Source: Geodermatophilus obscurus (GTDB taxonomy: Bacteria; Actinomycetota; Actinomycetes; Mycobacteriales; Geodermatophilaceae). Taken from it: a stretch of 64,000 bases of DNA. The position numbers were made by a program, and so were the translations under genes. The stretch covers positions 62,001 through 126,000 of the forward strand of contig NZ_FOWE01000004.1 of assembly GCF_900115395.1 (NCBI RefSeq), read 5' to 3'. Positions 42,461 through 52,021 of this stretch are shown in pieces. The notes beneath the pieces are model-generated. The model made no database searches. It was given only the letters and a program-made list of their open reading frames with translations, and was not told where the DNA came from. Position 1 is the first letter of the stretch; every line of letters begins with the position of its first letter.

Positions 42461-42782
42461 GGCCGCTGCTCCCTCCCCGGAGAACGGACAACCCCCGGGC
42501 TGTTCCGCGGCGCCCACCCGGTACGGGAGGCTGCGCGCGGGCCGACTGGACAAGTGTCGGCGGCCCGGGGGTCGGGTGACTGTCCGGTTCTCGCTCGCCG
42601 CCGTGCGACGGACGGGCGAAGAGTGCCTCCGCTCGGATTCCACTCCGAACGGGCGGCCCATCTGGACGGCGGCTAGCGGACAGCCACCTCACGAGTCCGA
42701 TAAGAATTCAATTGTTCGGACCACCTCCCCTCTCGTGTACCTCGACGGTACGACGCCGTTCCGGGCTCGGCAACGACGTTCT
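42461..42782. other. Intergenic region, 322 nt, with a low-GC patch
   Basis: Upstream DNA of the minus-strand unknown gene, followed by the nhaA terminator side. Around 42695-42720 the sequence is unusually AT-rich for this window (GATAAGAATTCAATTGTTC). No gene, repeat or clear hairpin seen. Confidence 0.5.
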
Positions 42783-44132
42783 TCAGCCGTCAGCGGAACC
42801 GCGGCGTGCCGCCGGTCCGCCGGGCGTGTCGGTGTCGCGCTGGTAGACGTCGGGGATGCCGTCGAGGTCGGCGTCGGCCGTCTCCAGCTCCTCGATGCGG
42901 CGGTACCGGCGGTTGCGCAGCCGCAGCACGACGCCGGCCAGCAGCGCCGACAGCAGCGTGCCCACCAGCACGCCGACCTTCACGTGGTCGTCACGCTCGC
43001 TGCCGAGGCCGAAGGCGAGCTCGCCGATGAGCAGCGACACGGTGAAGCCGATGCCGCCGAGCAGGGCGACGCCGATCAGGTCGGGCCAGCCGAGGTCGTC
43101 GGCGAACTCGGCGCGGGTGAACCGCGTGACCAGCCAGCTGGCCCCCACGATGCCCACGACCTTGCCCACGACCAGCCCGACGACGATGCCCAGGGCCACC
43201 CGGTCGCCGAGGGACTCGACCAGCCCGGAGAGGCCGCCCACGGTGACGCCGGCCGCGAAGAACGCGAACACCGGCACCGCGATGCCGGCGGAGATCGGCC
43301 GGAAGCGGTGCTCGAGGTGCTCGGCGAGGCCGGGCCCGGCGTCCGGCCCGCCGGCCGCGTCGCTGCGCACCACCGGGACGGTGAAGGCGAGCAGCACCCC
43401 GGCCACGGTGGCGTGCACCCCGGACTCGTGCACGAACACCCAGGTGAGTGCCGCCAGCGGCAGCAGCAGCCACCACGAGCGGATCCGCTTCTGCACCAGG
43501 AACCCGAAGGCGGCGAGCGGCACGAGGGCCAGGGCGAGCCAGCCGGCGGCCAGGGACGTCGTGTAGAAGAGCGCGATGATCGTGATGGCCAGCAGGTCGT
43601 CGACGACCGCGAGGGTGAGCAGGAACGTGCGCAGCGCGCTGGGCAGGTGCGTGCTGATCACGGCCAGGACGGCGAGGGCGAAGGCGATGTCGGTGGCCGT
43701 CGGGATGGCCCAGCCGCGCAGGGCGTCCCCGCCGCCGAGGTTGACCAGGACGAAGAGCAGCGCCGGCACGGCCATCCCGCCGACGGCCGCGGCGACCGGC
43801 AGCGCCGCCCGCCGCGGGTCGCGCAGGTCACCGGCCACGAACTCGCGCTTGAGCTCGAGTCCGGCGACGAAGAAGAAGATCGCCAGGAGGCCGTCGGCGG
43901 CCCAGGTGCCCAGCGTCAGGTCCAGGTGCAGCGACGCCGGGCCCACCCGGACCTCGCGCAGCGCCTCGTAGGCCGCGGCCCACGGCGAGTTGGCCCACGC
44001 CAGCGCGATGACGGTGCCGATCAGCAGCAGGACGCCGCCCACCGTCTCGCTGCGCAGGACGGCGGCGATGCGGCGGGCCTCGGTCCAGGACCCGCGGGCG
44101 AAGACTCGGGTGGAGCCGTGGGGTGCGTTCAC
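42783..44132 (-). CDS. nhaA: Na+/H+ antiporter NhaA
   Basis: 449 residues from GTG 44132 with GGAG upstream. Motifs: [19 protein letters not shown], the [14 protein letters not shown] helix and [19 protein letters not shown] with the conserved Asp pair that carries Na+/H+. Exchanges cytoplasmic Na+ for external protons. Longer than E. coli NhaA because of a hydrophilic tail ending with an Asp-rich segment ([14 protein letters not shown]). Confidence 0.95.
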   Translation of the reverse strand: MNAPHGSTRVFARGSWTEARRIAAVLRSETVGGVLLLIGTVIALAWANSPWAAAYEALREVRVGPASLHLDLTLGTWAADGLLAIFFFVAGLELKREFVAGDLRDPRRAALPVAAAVGGMAVPALLFVLVNLGGGDALRGWAIPTATDIAFALAVLAVISTHLPSALRTFLLTLAVVDDLLAITIIALFYTTSLAAGWLALALVPLAAFGFLVQKRIRSWWLLLPLAALTWVFVHESGVHATVAGVLLAFTVPVVRSDAAGGPDAGPGLAEHLEHRFRPISAGIAVPVFAFFAAGVTVGGLSGLVESLGDRVALGIVVGLVVGKVVGIVGASWLVTRFTRAEFADDLGWPDLIGVALLGGIGFTVSLLIGELAFGLGSERDDHVKVGVLVGTLLSALLAGVVLRLRNRRYRRIEELETADADLDGIPDVYQRDTDTPGGPAARRGSADG

Positions 44133-44262
44133 GGGGCTGCTCCGGGGTGGGGGGTCGGGTGGGACGCCGCCGACCAGACTTCCCGGCACACCGCCGTGGA
44201 CCCTACCGGCGCGGGCCCGTCGTCGCCGTCCGTGGACGGGACCGGTCCGTAGAGTGGGCGCC

Positions 44263-45633
44263 GTGGACCCCCGCCCGGCACCGCCCCCGCGGGAGCGTTC
44301 CCTCCGGCTGGCCGGGCTGGCCGGCCGCCGCGTGGGGGTGTGGGGGCACGGCCGCGAGGGCCGGGCCGCCGTCCGTGCCGCCCTGGCCGCCGGGGCCGCC
44401 GGGGTCCTCGTCGCCGACAGCCGCCCGGTCGACCCCGCGGCGCTGCCCCTCGGCGTCGCCGCGACCGCCGACGTCGCCGACCTCGCCGGCTGCGACGTCG
44501 TCGTCCGCTCGCCCGGGATCAGCCCCTACCGCGAGGACGCCCGGTCGCTGGCCGACCGCACGCTGGTCACCACCGGCACCGGCATCGCGCTGGCCGAGGC
44601 CGCGGCGCAGGGCGTCCCGGTGCTGTGCGTGACCGGCACCAAGGGCAAGAGCACGACGAGCGCGCTGGCCGCCGCCGTCCTCACCGCCGCCGGCCGCCCG
44701 GCCGTGCACGCCGGCAACATCGGCACCCCGCTGCTCGACGCGGTCCTCGACGGCGTCGGGGACCGCACCCTCGTCGTCGAGGTCTCGAGCTACCAGGCCG
44801 CCGCCGTCCCGGACTTCACCGGCCGCGGCGCGCTCACCTCCCTGGCGCCCGAGCACCTGGACTGGCACGGGTCGGAGGAGACCTACTTCCGCGACAAGCT
44901 GCGCGTCTTCACCGGCTGCCCGGAGCGCTCGGTCGTGGTCAGCGCCCAGGCGCGGCCGCTGGCGCAGCGGTACCTCGACCCCGCGCAGCTCGTCGACCCC
45001 GCCGAGGTGCTGCCCGCCGGCCTCACGGGGCGCGCGCAGCCGGTGCACCTGCCCGGCGCGCACAACCTCAGCAACGTGGCGGTGGCGCTGGCGGCCTGCG
45101 CGCTGCTCGGCCTCGACCTGACCGCCACCGCCGACGCCGTCGTCGCCGCCGTCGCGGGTTTCCGCGCGCTGCCGCACCGGCTCGCCCCGGTGGCCACGCT
45201 CGACGGCGTCACGTTCGTCGACGACACGCTCTCCACCACCCCGGTGTCGGTGCTCGCCGCGCTCGACGCGCTGGCCGACCGGCCGGTCACGCTCATCGCC
45301 GGAGGCCAGGACCGCGGCCTGGACTACACGGGCCTGGCGCGGACGTTGGTGCAGCGACGGGACACCGTCGCGCTGGTCACCGTCCCCGACACCGGGGCGC
45401 GGCTGGCCGCCGACGTCCGCCGGGAGGCCGGCGGCGCGGCGGTGCGGCTGGCCGAGACCGCGTCCCTGACCGAGGCGGTGGCGACGGCGGTCGCGACCAC
45501 CGCGCCGGGCGGCGTCGTCCTGCTCTCGCCCGGTGCCCCGAGCTACAACCGTTTCCGCGACTACGAGGAGTTGGCAGCCACCTATGAGCAGATCCTCGTC
45601 GACGCCGGCGCCGAGCGTGTCGGGGCGTCCTGA
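44263..45633 (+). CDS. MurD-like ligase, probable MurD2 (L-Glu-adding)
   Basis: 456 residues. N-terminal Rossmann-like domain ([14 protein letters not shown]), then the Mur ligase ATP loop [34 protein letters not shown] and [11 protein letters not shown], and the C-terminal domain ([23 protein letters not shown]-like end). MurD adds D-Glu to UDP-MurNAc-Ala; the overlapping MurL-type epimerase suggests this paralogue adds L-Glu instead. Leaderless: TAGAGT ends seven bases before GTG. Confidence 0.85.
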   Translation: MDPRPAPPPRERSLRLAGLAGRRVGVWGHGREGRAAVRAALAAGAAGVLVADSRPVDPAALPLGVAATADVADLAGCDVVVRSPGISPYREDARSLADRTLVTTGTGIALAEAAAQGVPVLCVTGTKGKSTTSALAAAVLTAAGRPAVHAGNIGTPLLDAVLDGVGDRTLVVEVSSYQAAAVPDFTGRGALTSLAPEHLDWHGSEETYFRDKLRVFTGCPERSVVVSAQARPLAQRYLDPAQLVDPAEVLPAGLTGRAQPVHLPGAHNLSNVAVALAACALLGLDLTATADAVVAAVAGFRALPHRLAPVATLDGVTFVDDTLSTTPVSVLAALDALADRPVTLIAGGQDRGLDYTGLARTLVQRRDTVALVTVPDTGARLAADVRREAGGAAVRLAETASLTEAVATAVATTAPGGVVLLSPGAPSYNRFRDYEELAATYEQILVDAGAERVGAS

Positions 45634-46963
45634 CGTCGGCGCCCCCGGCACCGGTGTCTTCGTCGTCGCCGGCCGCTCCCTCGACCCCGCGACCGGTGAG
45701 GCGGCCTTCACCTACCGCCTCGGCGACGACGAGTTCACCGAGCGGCTGACCCTCGACCCGGTGCTGCTGGGCGGCGAGGTGGACGCCGACCGGCTCGACG
45801 CCGCCCTCGACCTGGTGCACCTCGTCATGGGCACCAGCTACTACAAGCTCGCCGCGCCCGGCCGGGTCGTCGTCGAGCGGCCGGTGACCGCCGCGCAGCT
45901 CGCCGTGGCGCAGGCCGCCTACACCGACGGGCTCGGGGAGTTCGCCGCGGTCAACCGGCTGCCGGTGCCGCACCGCGTCGCGTTCGACGCCGAGGTCCGG
46001 CCGGCCGGCCCCGTCCCGCCGGCCGGCACCCGGGGCGCGCTGCTGCCCGTCGGCGGCGGCAAGGACTCCGCGCTGGCCCTCGTCGTCGTCCCCGACGGGA
46101 CGGCGCTGGCGATCAACCCGACCGGCGCCCAGCGCGACGTCGCCCGCGCCGCCGGGGTCCCGCTGGTCGAGGTGCGTCGCCGCCTCGACCCGCTGCTGGC
46201 CGGGCGGACCGCGCAGGGCGGCCTCAACGGGCACGTGCCGGTGACCGCGATCAACTCCGCGATCGCCGCGCTGGTCGCCGTCCTCGGTGGCCACAGCCCG
46301 GTGGTGTTCGCCAACGAGCGCTCCGCCGACGAGGAGACGCTCACCGTCGAGGGCGTCAGCGTGAACCACCAGTACTCGAAGTCCCACGCGTTCGAGCGGC
46401 TGTTCACCGCGGCCGCCGCCGAGCTCGGCACCGGCTACTTCAGCCTGACCCGGCAGCTGTCGGAGCTGGCCACCGTCGCCGCCGTCGCGGCGCTGCCGCT
46501 GCGCACCGACATCCTCAGCTGCAACCGCTCCTACACCCAGCGGCACGTGGGCGGGCAGGCCGAGCAGCGCTGGTGCCTGCACTGCGACAAGTGCCTGTTC
46601 ACCTTCCTGGTGTTCGCGGTGTTCCTGACGCCGGCCGAGGCGGAGGAGGTGTTCGGCGGGAACCCGCTCGCCGACCCCTCGCTGGCCGACGGGTTCCGCC
46701 GGCTCTGGGCGACCGAGAAGCCGTTCGACTGCGTGGGGGAGCGGGCCGAGAGCGCCGCGGCGATGGCCCACCTGGCGGCGAGCCGCTCGTGGGGTGAGGC
46801 GCCGGTGGTGCGCCTGCTCGGCGCCGAGGCCGCCGCCGCGGCGGAGGTGACCGGCGCGACCGTCGCCGGATTCCTGCCGCCGCGTGGTGAGCACGGCATC
46901 CCGCCGCGGTACCTCGAGTCCCTGCAGCGGGTGCTGGCCGGCGCCCGCAGCGCCGTGGACTGA
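45584..46963 (+). CDS. murL: MurL-type UDP-MurNAc-L-Ala-L-Glu epimerase
   Basis: 459 residues from ATG 45584 (GTG 45617 possible), overlapping the MurD-like gene. A PP-loop-like motif LPVGGGKDSALAL near residue 160, FANERSADEETL, and a Cys cluster RWCLHCDKCLF near 330. This matches MurL, which uses ATP to epimerise the terminal L-Glu of UDP-MurNAc-L-Ala-L-Glu to D-Glu, described in Xanthomonas. Coupled translation with the ligase fits a two-step pathway. Confidence 0.85.
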   Translation: MSRSSSTPAPSVSGRPDVGAPGTGVFVVAGRSLDPATGEAAFTYRLGDDEFTERLTLDPVLLGGEVDADRLDAALDLVHLVMGTSYYKLAAPGRVVVERPVTAAQLAVAQAAYTDGLGEFAAVNRLPVPHRVAFDAEVRPAGPVPPAGTRGALLPVGGGKDSALALVVVPDGTALAINPTGAQRDVARAAGVPLVEVRRRLDPLLAGRTAQGGLNGHVPVTAINSAIAALVAVLGGHSPVVFANERSADEETLTVEGVSVNHQYSKSHAFERLFTAAAAELGTGYFSLTRQLSELATVAAVAALPLRTDILSCNRSYTQRHVGGQAEQRWCLHCDKCLFTFLVFAVFLTPAEAEEVFGGNPLADPSLADGFRRLWATEKPFDCVGERAESAAAMAHLAASRSWGEAPVVRLLGAEAAAAAEVTGATVAGFLPPRGEHGIPPRYLESLQRVLAGARSAVD

Positions 46964-47009
46964 CGGCGACCCGGGCTCCGACCGGCGGGACCGGAACTAG
47001 GCTCGCTCC

Positions 47010-47465
47010 GTGACGACCGAGCACGGTCCGGCCCCGCTGGCCGAGCGACTGCGGGCCCAGGGCCTGCGGCTGACGCCGCAGCGCCAGCAGGTCCTGGCCG
47101 CCGTCGCCGAGCTCGACCACGCCACGCCCGAGGCCATCGGCGCGCGGCTGCGCGAGCAGGCCGGGCCCGGCGGCGCGGCGCCGGACACCTCGACCGTCTA
47201 CCGCACGCTCGAGCTGCTCGAGCGCCTCGGCCTGGTCTGGCACACCCACCTGGGCAAGGGCGCGCCGGTCTACCACGCCTCCGAGCACCCGCACCTGCAC
47301 GTCGTCTGCGCCTCCTGCGGGGAGATCTCCTCGGCCGACCCTGCGCTGCTCGAGGCGGCGGCGGAACGTCTGGCCGCCGATCTGGGTTTCACCCTGGACG
47401 TGGGGCACGTCGCGCTGTCGGGGACGTGCCGCCGCTGCCGAGAGTCCGGGACACCCCAGGAGTGA
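47010..47465 (+). CDS. Fur-family metal regulator (FurB/Zur-like)
   Basis: 151 residues. Winged helix GLRLTPQRQQVLAAVAEL...DTSTVYRTLELLERLGLV, a metal-binding region VYHASEHPHLHVVCASC, and structural-zinc cysteines C100, C103, C140, C143. Zinc or iron responsive; metal cannot be decided. Leaderless GTG after TAGGCT (46998-47003). ygfZ follows after 10 nt. Confidence 0.9.
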   Translation: MTTEHGPAPLAERLRAQGLRLTPQRQQVLAAVAELDHATPEAIGARLREQAGPGGAAPDTSTVYRTLELLERLGLVWHTHLGKGAPVYHASEHPHLHVVCASCGEISSADPALLEAAAERLAADLGFTLDVGHVALSGTCRRCRESGTPQE

Positions 47466-47475
47466 CGGAGCAGTC

Positions 47476-48597
47476 ATGACCACCACCTCACCGCTGGCCA
47501 CCCGAGCGGGGGCCGTCGTCGCCGAGGGCGCGACCGTCGCCACCCACCACGGCGACCCCCTGCGCGAGCAGCGCCTCCTCGCCGAGGGCGCCGGGGTCGT
47601 CGACCGCAGCGACCGCGACGTGCTCACGGTCACCGGCGCCGATCGTCTGACCTGGCTGCACAGCCTCACCAGCCAGCACCTCGAGCAGTTCGCCGACGGC
47701 ACCGGCACCGAGGCGCTCGTGCTGTCCCCGAACGGCCACGTGGAGCACCACCTGGCCCTGACCGAGCTCGCCGGCACCACGTGGGCCGACGTGGAGCCGG
47801 GGACCGGCGCCGCGCTGCACGCCTTCCTGCAGCGGATGGTCTTCATGCTGCGCGTCGAGCCGGTCCTCGTGACCGGGGAGTGGGCGCTGCTGTCGCTCGT
47901 CGGCCCGCGTGCGCCGGAGGTGCTCGCCGCCGCGGGCCTCCCGGCTCCCGGGGAGCCCCACGCCGTCGCGGCGCTGCCCGACGGTGGCTGGGTGCGCCGC
48001 ATGCCGCCGCTCGGCGACGGCGGTGCGACGGCGTTCGACCTGCTGGTGCCCCGCGCCGACGTCGCCGCGCGCGCCGACGCGCTCACCGCCGCCGGTGCCG
48101 GTCCCGCCGGGCTCGACGCGTACGAGGCGCTGCGGGTGGAGGCCCGCCGGCCGCGACTCGGCGTCGACACCGACCACCGCACGATCCCCAACGAGCTGGA
48201 GTGGCTGACCAGCGCCGTCCACCTCGCCAAGGGCTGCTACCGGGGTCAGGAGACCGTCGCCCGGGTGCACAACCTCGGCCGCCCGCCGCGGCGGCTGGTG
48301 CTGCTGCACCTCGACGGCGTGAGCGAGGACCTGTCCACTCCGGGCACGCCGGTGCTCTCCGGTGCCCGCGAGGTCGGCCGTGCCGGCACGGTGGTGCGCC
48401 ACCACGAGCTCGGCGTCGTCGCGCTGGCGCTGGTCAAGCAGTCGGTGCGCCCCGACGCGGAGCTGACCGTGGGCGGCTCGCGTGCCGTCGTCGACCCCGA
48501 CGACGCCGCGCGTGGTGACGCGGCCGCGCTCGACGACACCCGGGCCGCCGCCCGCGACCGGGTCCGCGCCGTGCGGTCTGCCACCATCGGGCGGTGA
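47476..48597 (+). CDS. ygfZ: YgfZ/GcvT-domain folate-binding protein
   Basis: 373 residues. The signature KGCYRGQE (Cys near 254) is diagnostic of YgfZ, a tetrahydrofolate-dependent protein needed for maintenance or repair of some Fe-S enzymes. GcvT-like fold. ATG 47476; its stop overlaps the rsiG-like start (GTGA). Confidence 0.92.
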   Translation: MTTTSPLATRAGAVVAEGATVATHHGDPLREQRLLAEGAGVVDRSDRDVLTVTGADRLTWLHSLTSQHLEQFADGTGTEALVLSPNGHVEHHLALTELAGTTWADVEPGTGAALHAFLQRMVFMLRVEPVLVTGEWALLSLVGPRAPEVLAAAGLPAPGEPHAVAALPDGGWVRRMPPLGDGGATAFDLLVPRADVAARADALTAAGAGPAGLDAYEALRVEARRPRLGVDTDHRTIPNELEWLTSAVHLAKGCYRGQETVARVHNLGRPPRRLVLLHLDGVSEDLSTPGTPVLSGAREVGRAGTVVRHHELGVVALALVKQSVRPDAELTVGGSRAVVDPDDAARGDAAALDDTRAAARDRVRAVRSATIGR

Positions 48598-49160
48598 CCT
48601 CCACGACTCCCGACCCGGTCCCCGCCGGCGGTGCGGCCGTCGACGAGCTGCTCGACCCCGCCTTCCTCGACGGCCTCGAGCAGCGCGTCATGTCCGAGGT
48701 GCGGGTGCTGCGCCGCCGGGCCGAGCAGGAGGAGGTCAACCTCTCCTACACGCGGCGGCTGCTGCAGGGCCGGCTCGACATCGTCCGCCGCGAGCTGCAG
48801 CGCCGGGCCGAGCACGACGGCCGCTCGCTGGTGGACCTGCTGCCGGAGATCCTCGCCGAGAAGGGCCGCGGCCCCGCACACGGCCTGGGCCGCCACCAGA
48901 CCGTGCAGCCCGCGGCGCCGGGCGTCTACGAGTCCTGGGTGCACGCGCTGACGCCGGACGTCGACCTCTCCGACGTCGCCTCGCTCCCCGACGCCGACCT
49001 CGAACGGGCCGCCCGCGCCCTCGCCGCCGCGGAGGGGGCGCTGTCGGAGCGCCGCCGCGGCGTGCAGCAGGTGATGGACGCGCTCGCCGGGGAGCTGGCC
49101 CGCCGGTACCGCAACGGCGAGGCCGACGTCGCCGCCCTGCTCGCCGACGAGGGGCGATGA
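48594..49160 (+). CDS. rsiG: RsiG-like anti-sigma factor with two c-di-GMP signatures
   Basis: 188 residues, largely helical. The motif E-x3-S-x2-R-x3-Q-x3-D occurs twice, exactly: E47-S51-R54-Q58-D62 (EVNLSYTRRLLQGRLD) and E147-S151-R154-Q158-D162 (EGALSERRRGVQQVMD). In Streptomyces RsiG these bind c-di-GMP and the complex sequesters sigma WhiG. Coupled to ygfZ and asparaginase genes on both sides. No WhiG gene in the window. Confidence 0.85.
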   Translation: MTSTTPDPVPAGGAAVDELLDPAFLDGLEQRVMSEVRVLRRRAEQEEVNLSYTRRLLQGRLDIVRRELQRRAEHDGRSLVDLLPEILAEKGRGPAHGLGRHQTVQPAAPGVYESWVHALTPDVDLSDVASLPDADLERAARALAAAEGALSERRRGVQQVMDALAGELARRYRNGEADVAALLADEGR

Positions 49161-50170
49161 CCTCCTCCACCCCGCCTGGTGCGCGCGACCGTCCCGGCGG
49201 CCCGCCCGCGTGGCCGGACGCGCCGGTGCTCGTGGAGGTCGTGCGCTCGGGGTTCCTCGAGTCGGTGCACCGCGGTGCCGTCGTGGTCGTGGGGCCCGAC
49301 GGCGAGGTGCGCTGGTCGGCCGGCGACGTCACCCGCACGGTCCTGCCCCGCTCGGCGAACAAGCCGGTGCAGGCCACCACGTACCTGGCCTCCGGGTGGC
49401 GGCCCGGCTCGGGTGAGGAGCTGGCGATCGCGGCCGGCTCGCACGTCGGCGAGGACGGCCACCGCGACCGCGCCGCCGGCATCCTCGCCGCGGCCGGCCT
49501 GGAGCCCACCGCGCTCGGCTGCCCGCCCGCCCTGCCCGGCCACGAGCCCACCCGCGCCGCCTGGCTCGTCGCCGGCCGGGAGCCGGAGCGGCTGGCCTTC
49601 AACTGCTCGGGCAAGCACGCCGCGATGCTCGCCACGTGCGTCGCCGCGGGCTGGCCGACCGAGGGCTACCTGGACCCGCAGCACCCGCTGCAGCAGGCGA
49701 TCGAGGCGCGTCTGGCGGCCGCGGCCGGGGAGCCGGTGGCCGCCGTCGTCGTCGACGGGTGCGGCGCGCCCCAGCACGGCCTGTCGCTGACCGGGCTCGC
49801 CCGCGGCGTGGGCTCGCTGGTCGCCGCCCCGGAGGGCACCCCCGAGCGGTCGGTGGCCGACGCGATGCGGGCGCACCCCTGGTACGTCGCCGGCACCGGC
49901 CGGGAGGACACCGACCTCATGGCCGCGGTGCCCGGACTGCTGGTCAAGGGCGGTGCCGACGGCGTGCACGTCGCCGCGCTGCCCGGCCTCGGTGCCGTGG
50001 CCCTCAAGCTCGACGACGGCGGGGACCGCGGGCGGACGCCGGTGCTCGCCGCCGCCCTGGGCCGCCTCGGCGTCGACGCCGGCGCGCTGTCCCGCTGGGC
50101 GTCCACGCCCGTGACCGGCGGCGACGGCGTGGTGGGCGTGGTCCGTCCCTCGGCGGTCCTGACCGGCTGA
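49157..50170 (+). CDS. Asparaginase II-type amidohydrolase
   Basis: 337 residues. Starts VLVEVVRSGFLESVHRGAVVVV and holds LPRSANKPVQA, FNCSGKHAAMLATC and VDGCGAPQHGLSL, all typical of the PF06089 L-asparaginase II family (L-Asn to L-Asp plus ammonia). Cytoplasmic. ATG overlaps the rsiG stop (ATGA). Confidence 0.9.
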   Translation: MTSSTPPGARDRPGGPPAWPDAPVLVEVVRSGFLESVHRGAVVVVGPDGEVRWSAGDVTRTVLPRSANKPVQATTYLASGWRPGSGEELAIAAGSHVGEDGHRDRAAGILAAAGLEPTALGCPPALPGHEPTRAAWLVAGREPERLAFNCSGKHAAMLATCVAAGWPTEGYLDPQHPLQQAIEARLAAAAGEPVAAVVVDGCGAPQHGLSLTGLARGVGSLVAAPEGTPERSVADAMRAHPWYVAGTGREDTDLMAAVPGLLVKGGADGVHVAALPGLGAVALKLDDGGDRGRTPVLAAALGRLGVDAGALSRWASTPVTGGDGVVGVVRPSAVLTG

Positions 50171-50281
50171 GCGGCCCGGGCGGCCCGCCGTCCAGCCGAC
50201 CCGCCGCGTGTGAGGCGACTCACGGGGCAGTGCCTGCCCGAGCGCTTGCAGTTGCTAGCACTCCTGGTTACCGTCGAGTAC

Positions 50282-50821
50282 GTGCAGACCCCCGGCGAGT
50301 TCGTGAGCGGTCAGGTGAGGTCGGTCCGCGAGAAGGTGGACCAGCTCGCCGGCAGCGTCGCGGACACGGTCGCGGCCGAGGCCCAGCAGGTCTCGACCGT
50401 GCGCTCGCAGGTCGGGGAGTTCATCCGGGAGCAGCGCAGCGCTGCCCGGGTGTCCCTGCGCGAGCTCGCCCGCACCGCCGGGGTGAGCAACCCCTACCTG
50501 TCGCAGGTGGAGCGGGGGCTGCGCAAGCCGTCGGCGGAGATCCTCGCCGCCATCGCCAAGGGCCTGGAGATCTCCGCCGAGACGCTCTACGAGCAGGCGG
50601 GCATCCTCGACCGGCGCGCCGGCAACCCCGACACGGTCGCGGCCATCCGGTCCGACGACCACCTGTCCGAGCGGCACAAGGCCGTCCTGCTCGAGCTGTA
50701 CGAGACCTACGTCCGCGAGCACGCCACGACCTCCCCCGTGCCCGTCCGCCCTCCCCGGGACCACACCCCGCAGGACGGCGAGCCCGGGGACGACACGACC
50801 CCCTCCAAGGAGACAGCATGA
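50282..50821 (+). CDS. XRE-family HTH regulator (Rv0474-like)
   Basis: 179 residues. N-terminal helical stretch, then an XRE HTH (SLRELARTAGVSNPYLSQVERGLRKPSAEILAAIAKGL) and an acidic tail. GTG with TACCGT about eight bases upstream, probably leaderless. Its stop overlaps the hbhA-like ATG, as in mycobacterial Rv0474-hbhA. Confidence 0.88.
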   Translation: MQTPGEFVSGQVRSVREKVDQLAGSVADTVAAEAQQVSTVRSQVGEFIREQRSAARVSLRELARTAGVSNPYLSQVERGLRKPSAEILAAIAKGLEISAETLYEQAGILDRRAGNPDTVAAIRSDDHLSERHKAVLLELYETYVREHATTSPVPVRPPRDHTPQDGEPGDDTTPSKETA

Positions 50822-51540
50822 CCACCGCCACCACCCTCCTCGAGCAGGTCGCCGAGCGCGGCCGCACCCCGCTGCTGGTCGCCGTCGGCGCCGGTGACCT
50901 CGCCGTCGAGCAGGCCCGCACCGTCCTCGCCACGCTGCGCTCGCGCGCCGAGGCCCTCCCCGGTGAGGCCCAGGTCCAGGTCGACCTGGCCACCAAGGAG
51001 GCCCGCACCCGCGCCGAGCTGGCCGCCGACCGCGCCCGCGGTCTGGTCACCGTCGTCCGCCCCGACGCGGTCGTGAACACCGTCACCGGGCTGGTCGAGC
51101 AGGCCCGCACCCAGGCCGCCGGCACCGTCGAGGCCCTCGCCGAGCGCGGCGCCGACGTCCTGCAGGAGCTGCGTCGTCAGCCGGGCTTCCGCCGCTTCGC
51201 CGCCAAGGCCGAGGCCGTCGTCGACACCGTCGAGGACGCCGTCGAGGAGGTCATCGAGGAGGCCGCCGAGGCCGTCACCGAGGCCTCCGACGAGGTGACC
51301 TCGCTGGTGCAGAAGACCGCCGCCCGCACCACCAAGGCCGCCGAGCGCGCCGAGGCCGCCGTCGACCAGGTCGCCGACCAGGCCAAGGCCGCCATCGAGG
51401 ACACCGCCGACGCCGCCGACGAGGCGACCGCCAAGGCCGCCCGCAAGCCGGCCAAGCGCACGACCGCCGCGCGCGGCAAGGCCACGACGGGCACCTCCGC
51501 CCGCGTGAGCCGCGCCCGCACCACCAAGACCACCGACTGA
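50818..51540 (+). CDS. hbhA: HBHA-like heparin-binding/coiled-coil protein
   Basis: 240 residues. Long Ala/Glu/Val-rich helical rod (about 1-200) followed by a Lys/Arg/Ala/Thr-rich C-terminus (AARKPAKRTTAARGKA), the layout of mycobacterial HBHA (adhesin/surface or lipid-body associated). No signal peptide, as in HBHA. SD AAGGAGA. Coupled to the XRE regulator and followed by two hairpins. Confidence 0.85.
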   Translation: MTTATTLLEQVAERGRTPLLVAVGAGDLAVEQARTVLATLRSRAEALPGEAQVQVDLATKEARTRAELAADRARGLVTVVRPDAVVNTVTGLVEQARTQAAGTVEALAERGADVLQELRRQPGFRRFAAKAEAVVDTVEDAVEEVIEEAAEAVTEASDEVTSLVQKTAARTTKAAERAEAAVDQVADQAKAAIEDTADAADEATAKAARKPAKRTTAARGKATTGTSARVSRARTTKTTD

Positions 51541-51547
51541 GGAAGGA

Positions 51548-51597
51548 CCCTCCTGCACCCACCGCCCGCGAGTCCGCGGCGGGGCCCTGCAGGAGGG
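51548..51597 (+). terminator. Terminator of the repeat family
   Basis: CCCTCCTGCA (51548-51557) pairs with TGCAGGAGGG (51588-51597) around an inner CCCACCGCCC...CGGCGGGG stem. Same design as the element after regX3 (63568-63618). Confidence 0.75.
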
Positions 51598-51618
51598 CCA
51601 CGACCCAGGGTCACGAGC

Positions 51619-51656
51619 CAGGGCCCCGGAGCTGCCTCGAGCGCTCCGGGGCCCTG
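51619..51656. terminator. Second hairpin terminator
   Basis: CAGGGCCCCGGAGC (51619-51632) pairs with GCTCCGGGGCCCTG (51643-51656); 14-bp perfect stem. Confidence 0.75.
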
Positions 51657-51724
51657 TCGCGTCGTGGGGTGACTTCCCCTCGCGGAGAGCCCCCTCGCCT
51701 TCTCCGGCGGGTACCCTGCCGGTC

Positions 51725-52009
51725 ATGTCCTTCGACGGGATCGTGCTGCTGGCGCTGTACTACGCCACCCTGGCGCTGACCGTCTGGGCCTTCGCCGACG
51801 CGGTCGTGCGTCCCGCGGCCGGCTACGTGGCGGCCGGGAAGCTCAGCAAGCCGGCCTGGGCCGCCATCACCGCGCTGGCCGGGGTGGTCATCTTCACCCA
51901 GGGGCCGATGACGTTCCTCGGCCTCCCCGCGGTCATCGCCGCCGTCGTCTACCTGGTCGACGTGCGTCCCGCGGTCCGCGGCGTGCAGCGGGGCAACGGC
52001 AACTGGTGA
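51725..52009 (+). CDS. DUF2516 membrane protein (Rv0476-like)
   Basis: 94 residues, three to four helices (ALYYATLALTVWAFADAVVRP; AWAAITALAGVVIFTQG; LPAVIAAVVYLVDVRPAVR). Family of unknown function near hbhA in mycobacteria. ATG with TACCCT ending seven bases upstream: leaderless. Confidence 0.85.
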   Translation: MSFDGIVLLALYYATLALTVWAFADAVVRPAAGYVAAGKLSKPAWAAITALAGVVIFTQGPMTFLGLPAVIAAVVYLVDVRPAVRGVQRGNGNW

Positions 52010-52021
52010 GCCGCCGGCCGG

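Noticed and set aside
50246-50275. CIRCE-like half-site (CTAGCACTC) upstream of the XRE gene
   Set aside because: The second half does not match GAGTGCTAA at 9-nt spacing, so HrcA control is not supported.
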